This document shows positions 58,149-64,000 of a DNA stretch of 64,000 bases, piece by piece. Under the pieces are notes generated by a model that did no database searches, was not told the origin of the DNA, and saw nothing but the letters and a program-made list of their open reading frames with translations. Source of the DNA: Calcarisporiella thermophila CBS 279.70 (Eukaryota > Calcarisporiellomycota); contig NW_027192197.1 in assembly GCF_041956535.1 (NCBI RefSeq), positions 1,178,341 to 1,242,340 on the forward strand, given 5' to 3'. Positions within the stretch are counted from its first letter, which is position 1. Each line of letters starts with the position of its first letter. The translations under genes were made by a program, and so were the position numbers.

Positions 58149-58771
58149 AAAGTACAGGTATCCACCGCCCAAAATCAATGATATTCTGACCGGTTCGCAG
58201 AAGCAAAAATATTTTCCAAATTTTGACTTGCAATCTGACTATCAACAAATCAGAATCGCAGAACAGGACATACTCAAGAAAGCTTTTTGAACTCACTAGG
58301 GACGCTATGAATTCAAAGTACTTCCATTCTGTTTATCCAATGCTCCCGCCATTTTTACGACTCTTATGAACAATATCTTTCACCCTTTACTCGATGAATA
58401 GATTATTGTATACTTAGATGATATCTTAGTATACAGTATGAATATTCATAAACACCAAAAACATCTTCGCCTAGTTCTTCAAATTTTTCGTGATAATAAA
58501 TTATATGCCAATGCCGGTATATGCGACTTCCTTTGCATTGCAATTGAATTTCTTGGTCATGTCATTACCCAGAGGGAATCCAAGTTAATCCCAAGAAAAC
58601 CATTGCATTTCGACCTTAGCCACCTCCTCACAACATCAAGAATCGGTTTTAGAACTTGCCAATCACTAGAGGAAATTCGTTAACAACTTCATTTCAATTG
58701 CTTTTCCTCTTACTACTCTCCGCAAGAACACTCCTTTTTCCTGGACCCAGAAATGCTACAACGCTTTTGTT

Positions 58772-58885
58772 CAGATTGTTCTGTTTCATAGCTACACTTT
58801 CAAGCCAGCAGCCACCACATTATTCTTTATGTTATACACATGTATTTCCTAGTTAATTTTACTAGCAATAACCATACTTTTTCTC
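58772..58885 (+). repeat. Dispersed repeat, copy 2
   Basis: Second copy, opposite orientation to copy 1, starting where the retroelement's RNase H connector is cut off. Shared blocks with copy 1 include CCACCACATTATT, ATGTTATA and CTAGTTAATTTT followed by AGCAATA. It may be LTR-derived. Confidence 0.6.
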
Positions 58886-60268
58886 GGAAATTTCTTTGAT
58901 TTGCCAACTGAACATTTACAAATCGACTCTAGTTACAGAAATCATAACAAGATCTTCTTCATCACTTTAAACCAATAATAGTTAATAATAAAATATTTTG
59001 TGGTTATTTGGTCTTTAGAATCGCATGGATACTAACTCTCTCTTGATTCATCAAAACTTCAACTGGTCGTACCAATTAAACGATTTTTATCAATATTCTT
59101 AACAGATCCTTTATCCTTAAATGGATATGCGAATTTCCAAAATTTTAAGAATACGGGTATTCTAGAAGAAAAGACAGTACACCATTGATGAAGCATTTTG
59201 ACAATATTTTGACGTCATGTTGATGTGAACATATTCATAAAGGAATCAAATAATCAAAATTAATGATATTCAGAGGAACAAAAGTAACATGATAATATTA
59301 TCGGATTTTTTTATGTGTTAATATTCAGATTACATATCATGTTTGAGTTTAAGGAATTAATCCAGGCTTACATAATACCTGTAAGGCTTTACACCAAAAT
59401 GATTAGTTGTGAAAGGAAAAGTTGATACCTTTATAACATTGAGCTATATACTATATTCACCCAGTTGAATTTATGAACGATGTATTAGCTGTTTGTCGAT
59501 AATCCGAGAATATGACGATTTTTCTAACCAGTCAAATTCATTTTATACTTGTTCTCGAATACCCATTATGTGAACGGCGAGTCACAAGAATCTTCCAACT
59601 CTGTAATTTAGAACTTTTAGTATGGGTTAAATAATATGGCTTTTTACTGGTTCCAAGTTTAAATAAAGAGACACGAATCCAAGAAATTCATCAAATAGAG
59701 TCGAATAATATCCATTAATAGATAAATTTATCTGGTATAAGATTTTCCAATCAGCATATATAATTAAATCAAATTTGAATGTGCCTAAGAAGGTTTGCGG
59801 CTACTCGAATTTATCTTGGTGAACCATTCACACTTTTGTTCTGATAAAGAGACCAAAAGAGGGAATTTTATGGTTTAACCTTGAGTGTATGGATTTTCTG
59901 TATGGAACTAAAGGGTTTAATGAGGTTTAGATCATCATCAAGTGGTGTTTATAAATTTTAGTCTTCTAGAAGGCTAGGTTGTAAAACAGAAACTGCGAGA
60001 TGATGTAGTCAGGATATTTTTCTTATTTCTCATGATTATATGTCATTTTCACGTTTCCACAAGAGAAGCAACTATCCTGCATCAAAACCCTTCTTGACCA
60101 TTCTCAGTCATTCTTCTTTGTCCAACCTTTTTAACTGGAATATATATATAAGAGGGATTTGGGCCCTATTTTTTTTGCTGTATTAAAGCTGATAGCAATT
60201 AACATCAGTTTCCCTACGACCATTACACAATCTATATTTAATCTGATTATCCTTTCAACCGTTTCAAG
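58886..60268. other. Gene-free AT-rich region with a TATA box
   Basis: About 1.4 kb with no supported gene or intact repeat. TATATATAAG at 60143-60152 lies about 120 bases before the next ATG. Confidence 0.45.
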
Positions 60269-61483
60269 ATGAAATTATCTGGCTATGCAGTTTGGTTTAC
60301 CTGCATAATACTTATTGTATCCTCAATAACTCAAGCAACCCCTCTTAAGAGAGAGATAAGAGGAGTAGGACCCAATGGATTGGTAGATAAGGAAGCGGCA
60401 AATAGTCCAGAAGCGATTAGGAGAAATGAAGAATTGAATGCCATATTTAGGAAAAAGCATCCAGAGTTTTTCCAGAAAGCGACCCCCCATGAGCAAAAGA
60501 AAATGGAAAGTTGGATCACTAAGATAGAGGATATCGCAGTTAGATATGGTCTTCCAGCAGTAGGGAGTTTCTTAGGAGAGCTTATTGATCCTGCAGGAGG
60601 TGGTGTAGCAGGAGGATTATTGGGAGATACCTTAGCGAGATACGTGGCTGTGAAATTTGGATTGGAAGAACACTTTGACACATCCCTACCGGTTGTCGGT
60701 CGCATCGGAAAATTAGCAAAAGCATTGGAGGAAGGGGCTGGTGTTGTTGGCGAATTGCCAAAGGGTTCGGCTACCCCAGGAAAAGGAGCGACAGCACCTG
60801 AGAATAACGAAGTCCCAGTAAATCCAGAAGAAAATGAAGTAATTCCCCCGGGTGAAAAGAACGGAAACGAAGCAACTGGTAATACTGAAGTAGAAGGAGA
60901 GGCTTGCTTAAGGAAGAGGGGCTCTGGTTCTCTTAATAGGCGGCAGATGAACTGTAATCCAAATCAAGCAGGACCGAGCGGAAATCGACCCAATAAAGCA
61001 CGACCGGGCCAATCGGTTGAAGCCAAGAGTGCCCTTAAGACCTACTTTCAAACCGGGTACAAGAACCTAATATTTCGAGCTTCACAAAGTGCCCACGAAA
61101 TGATAAACCACATGCGCGATTTTGGCCTAACTCCAAATGAACCAACAGATCTTCCGGCCAATATCGAGTTGAATAATAGGAGCTATACTACGGCCGTGCG
61201 TAGCTATCTTGAGAATCTCAAATCGAATCCTGGAAATGTAGCTTATTTTGAAGGCAGATATCAAACCGGGACGAAACTGTTGAAAGGAGGCAAAACTGGA
61301 CCAAGTCAAGTCGTGAGTGCACGGTTCATAGTCGAGGATGGCGGAAAAAAAGGTATAAAGCTGTTTGCAATCGGAAAAGATGGAAATAGAGCAAATGAGC
61401 TATTGTATGCCGGAAATATATCGAGAACTAAACTTGGAATTCTTGAGGAAAAAGGCGAAGTTTGGTTTGGAAAGAAACCGTAG
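60269..61483 (+). CDS. Large secreted orphan protein with glycine zipper and Kex2-type sites
   Basis: A single exon of 404 residues; I do not recognise the family. A signal peptide (VWFTCIILIVSSITQA) is followed by PLKR, a likely processing site. Residues 40-150 are charged and helical and contain a Gly-rich hydrophobic segment, GLPAVGSFLGELIDPAGGGVAGGLLGDTLA in two parts, resembling a glycine zipper that packs helices in membranes. A Pro/Glu/Asn linker (about 165-215) leads to CLRKRGSGSLNRRQ, with strong basic cleavage sites. A C-terminal domain of about 150 residues (from KSALKTYFQTGYKNLI to the end) is basic, mixed alpha/beta, with no Cys. The three-part layout (secretion/pre-region, cleavable linker, compact C-terminal domain) suggests a processed, released product. 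No activity can be assigned. Confidence 0.72.
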   Translation: MKLSGYAVWFTCIILIVSSITQATPLKREIRGVGPNGLVDKEAANSPEAIRRNEELNAIFRKKHPEFFQKATPHEQKKMESWITKIEDIAVRYGLPAVGSFLGELIDPAGGGVAGGLLGDTLARYVAVKFGLEEHFDTSLPVVGRIGKLAKALEEGAGVVGELPKGSATPGKGATAPENNEVPVNPEENEVIPPGEKNGNEATGNTEVEGEACLRKRGSGSLNRRQMNCNPNQAGPSGNRPNKARPGQSVEAKSALKTYFQTGYKNLIFRASQSAHEMINHMRDFGLTPNEPTDLPANIELNNRSYTTAVRSYLENLKSNPGNVAYFEGRYQTGTKLLKGGKTGPSQVVSARFIVEDGGKKGIKLFAIGKDGNRANELLYAGNISRTKLGILEEKGEVWFGKKP

Positions 61484-62479
61484 ATAAAGTCATTTTTGTT
61501 GTGTAATTTAAATAAACATTCAATTAGGACAATAATTAATTCTTTATCTTATAAAATCAATACCTCCATATCCTTTTGTAAAATTTGAATTGGATGAGCA
61601 TGTGAAATTTTAAAAAGAAAAATAAAATAGAGGGCTCACACTAATACTTGAAATATACTTCAACTAATTTAAATAAGATTAACTAAAACACCGAGTAATT
61701 GAAATTGAAAGTAATGGTATATTATAGCTTTGCGAATGTCTCATATACAAGGTTTTCTGCAAATCTAAAATGCAGAGGATAGAATATACGATACCTAAGT
61801 TACATTTGTTAGTTTCAGAGCGAAATAGCGCATTGTGATTGGTTAATGATTTTTAGTAGCCAGTTAAAATGCAGAATTTTGCTTAAAAATAAGCAAAATA
61901 ATCCGAATAAGCCTCCAATTGTTACTCTCCATTTTCTTTCCTGCAATATCGATTCAAACTGCAAGAATCGCGAAAGAACACATAATTTCTCATCTTCATC
62001 AGCACTTGCCTTTGTATTTTACTGGGTGATATCTAAATTCTCTTGAAGCTGGTTCTCTAAGATTTCCAATGGGGATCGGGAGAGTATATCAAAGTTCCAG
62101 GCTAGATATCTGGAAGGACTTGTCAGCTATTGATAAGTGAGTTTGAGGAACATACAAGTAAAGAAAGGTAAATTGTTAACTTCAGGTACACGAGCGCTCT
62201 GATAGGTAAGTCTTCCCTGCTCAAGAAAGCGAGACTTATATTTGACTGCTTCTGAAGAATAATTCACAGAGATGAAATTTAACTAGTAGATTACTGTACG
62301 AGACCAATTTTTTTGAATAAAACTTTTTCGGACATTTATACCCAAAGGTTAAGCTCGTGAATTTAGTATATTTACGTAAATAGAAGAATGCATATTTAAA
62401 GAAAATATTTCAACACGAAAACCATGGAGATAAAGACAATAGTAGCTTATTTATTTTGATATTCCGTCGTCATACTAAC
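61484..62479. other. Gene-free AT-rich region
   Basis: About 1 kb between two facing genes. No supported exon; the frame at 61846-62046 has random composition. Confidence 0.45.
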
Positions 62480-62904
62480 TCAACAACGACGTGCGCAGAC
62501 GGAGCGATCGGGGCCGAGATTGCAACATTTTGTGCCCGGCCAGCAGGGGTAAGGGCTGGGACCAGCGATGCCTGAACAGAGCCCTCCCTCTGGTATAAAT
62601 TTTTCTGGACACTTAGTTCCAGCATAGCATAGGCCAACATCAGGGAAAACGTTACAACAGACCCCCTTTGCACATTTTCCTATTGGTCCTGCAATACTCG
62701 AGCATTGCTCCCCCTCAGGTATAGCTAGAGAAATAGAAAAGCAAATAAAATTTTAACCGTTTTCACTAAAAACACCAGCCGTAGTTGATTCGTACTTTTT
62801 GTCTGTCTTTTTTCATGGTCGAGCACAGGGCGAGGACTCGCTGATACAATTTGCTGAAGGGTCAATACAACCACGACATTGGCAACTAATTTAAGAAGAT
62901 GCAT
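62480..62904 (-). CDS. Small secreted cysteine-rich protein with two tandem repeats
   Basis: Two exons, 62796-62904 and 62480-62724, give 117 residues; the intron (71 nt) is needed because exon 1 otherwise runs into a stop at the splice acceptor. A signal peptide (LVANVVVVLTLQQIVSA) precedes a Lys-Arg site (DHEKRQT). The mature part has two related repeats. The first is IPEGEQCSSIAGPIGKC then KGVCCNVFPDVGLC; the second is IPEGGLCSGIAGPSPYPC then GTKCCNLGPDRSVC. Each has IPEG-x-x-C-S-x-IAGP, a CC pair and a closing Cys, a pattern suited to disulphide-knotted domains. No family is recognised. The gene has a TATA box (TATAAAAA, 63008-63001) about 97 bases upstream of its ATG. It resembles fungal small secreted cysteine-rich effector-type proteins in size and layout only. 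Confidence 0.75.
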
Positions 62905-64000
62905 TTTGCTTGATTCTTATTCTGTTCAGAAAAGCGAGTTCTTTGGAGTGCAGATCGTATCAAACCAAACAATGATTTTATCCTGAGCTATCAGACTTCC
63001 TTTTTATAACATTTTATAACGTTCAGGCGAGTTGATGACTCTGAACGAGTTGCTTCAACGAAATATGTAGATTAGTTTGGTTGCCGCAAACATCATCATA
63101 CGGGCTTCTCAGAGGGTTGCAAAATGATGGGCAAAATATTACTGATGGGGCGCCCGATGCCCAATCAGAAGCGCAGTTATTTTGGAACAGTGTGTGCTTC
63201 CACGCCTAAAGAGGTATTATTGACTCTTCCAGGCTTAGTACATGGTTACGTGGTATGCAAAACAAGGAAGATTTCGGAAGAGGATGGGAAAAAACACGAG
63301 TTTAGTGCTAAATCGGGTTGGGATTGCGCTGTCCTGCTAAGCAAATGCTTATTACCCAGCTTTTTAGGCAAATCAGCGGTGAGATGCATAAAATGGTAAA
63401 CTGTGGTGTCCCTACGCAGCGATCAGACAAAGAATGAATGCAACCCATGGCTAAAAGCGGCAATGAATACCGGATTATTTCTTAGCAACCAGCATTATGA
63501 AATGTACCACAAACTGGCCTCCACATTTATTTAAGCGTGTGCTTCACCAACAATGGAAGATTTCATACATCATTGCCATATATCTACAGTCGAATTTTGC
63601 TTCGATATTTCCATGCGGATCTTTATGGCTCATTTTTAGGAAATTCAATTGGTTTTGTGACTCAGCGTTGCTATGTTAGGGTAACTTCGAGTAAAGTTTA
63701 AGAAAGTAGACAGAAACTGTAAATAGCAGAAACAATAATTAGTCTAGCATAGAGAATCACTAGCGGAGTCTAGAGATTCAGCTTGTTGGTGGAATGTTAA
63801 TCTAAGTTGTGCAATGAATTGCAGCCAGTTAGAGATGCTCTTTACAAGTATTTCTGTAACTGGAGAGAGTATGTCATTGCTCAGTGGGAAAATCAAGGAA
63901 TTAGTAAGGAGTAAAAACTATGTTTGTTTTTAAAATCAACTAAGAAATACATATGGGAGTTTCCAGAATGAATCAGACAATAAATATATAAGGAAATTAT
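62905..64000. other. Right-end region without a recognised gene
   Basis: About 1.1 kb holding the promoter of the cysteine-rich gene and a partial dispersed repeat at the end. Frames at 63124-63399 and 63497-63679 have no family character, signal or splice structure. Confidence 0.45.
63885..63960 (-). repeat. Dispersed repeat, copy 3 (partial)
   Basis: AATCAAGGAATTAGTAAGGA followed by CAACTAAGAAATACA matches copy 1 (AATCAAGGAATTATTAAGGA, then TAACTAAGAAACACA). Only the end of the repeat is recognisable here, close to the right edge of the window. Confidence 0.65.

Larger units (their letters stand above)
56220..58771 (+). mobile_element. Degenerate Ty3/Gypsy-type LTR retrotransposon remnant
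   Basis: Plus-strand fragments of gag-pol occur in the correct order but in broken frames. At 56285-56430 there is a capsid-like segment (LIHYFLRGNKSN, YTLEEATNFVN). At 56580-56640 a damaged zinc knuckle (CFRCRNKGHF without its last Cys). At 56840-56925 the aspartic-protease start (MIFVDGGSTCNFIS), and at 57290-57350 its end (LDIILGNPWL). Reverse transcriptase runs from about 57720 to 58600 ([25 protein letters not shown], split across lines of the fold; then IIVYLDDILVYS). The connector to RNase H (TPFSWTQKCYNAF) ends near 58771, where a dispersed repeat begins. In-frame stops (57728, 57761, 58288, 58297, 58399) and insertions make it non-functional. No intact LTR pair is seen. Confidence 0.88.

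Noticed and set aside
63124-63679. Two plus-strand frames near the right edge
   Set aside because: No family resemblance, no splice structure and in AT-rich repeat-bearing sequence.
1-64000. CRISPR arrays, bacterial operons or plasmid-type features
   Set aside because: No regularly spaced direct repeats or bacterial gene layout; the window is spliced eukaryotic DNA.

Overview
This window reads as nuclear DNA of a filamentous fungus. It has short GT-AG introns (about 50-120 nt) with CTAAC-type branch sites. It also carries fungal housekeeping genes: a SepH/Cdc7-type septation kinase, CHO2, ERG9, UBP2, a CpcA/Gcn4 bZIP factor, a Pho85-type cyclin, CDC20 and CDC37. The phylum is not resolved. 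A cpc-1/cpcA-like two-uORF leader and RIP-like damage in a retroelement point towards filamentous Dikarya. A calponin-homology domain on the septation kinase, a GT31-GT32 fusion and a DHCR24-type sterol reductase are less typical there. All exon models below come from splice signals and frame continuity; there are no transcripts.

Layout. Positions 1-40.9 kb are gene-dense and conserved. In order: CH-kinase-C1 (+), CHO2, ERG9, UBP2, cpcA with uORFs, and a PclA/Pas1-type cyclin (all -); a large two-glycosyltransferase fusion (+); an FGGY sugar kinase (-); a coiled-coil protein of unknown function (+); a DHCR24-like reductase and CDC20 (-); CDC37 (+); two tandem MDR reductases and a FAD monooxygenase (-); and an intron-containing tRNA-Ala. 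CHO2, ERG9 and the DHCR24-like gene serve membrane-lipid synthesis. cpcA and the cyclin serve starvation response and growth. SepH, CDC20 and CDC37 serve cell-cycle control.

From about 41 kb to the end the DNA becomes AT-rich and gene-poor and carries repeats. It holds a nonsense-ridden Ty3/Gypsy remnant with a solo LTR nested in its reverse transcriptase, a dispersed repeat in three copies, and a perfect 25-bp hairpin. Apart from a seven-helix receptor near the border, every protein gene I could model here encodes a predicted secreted product: a Cupin_5 protein, a DJ-1/PfpI protein, a two-repeat cysteine-rich protein, a 404-residue orphan with a glycine zipper, and three members of a modular family.

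The most interesting feature is that modular family (41154-41558, 49893-50873, 52517-53084). Each member has a signal peptide, then an ungapped Gly/Asn/Gln-rich module of about 37 residues split at the same place by a phase-0 intron, then an unrelated tail. The tails are a short Ser/Pro/Thr peptide, a poly-gamma-glutamate hydrolase-like (YjqB/PghP) domain, and a Cys/Pro/Thr-rich wall-type tail. This looks like a secretion or anchoring module attached to interchangeable cargo.
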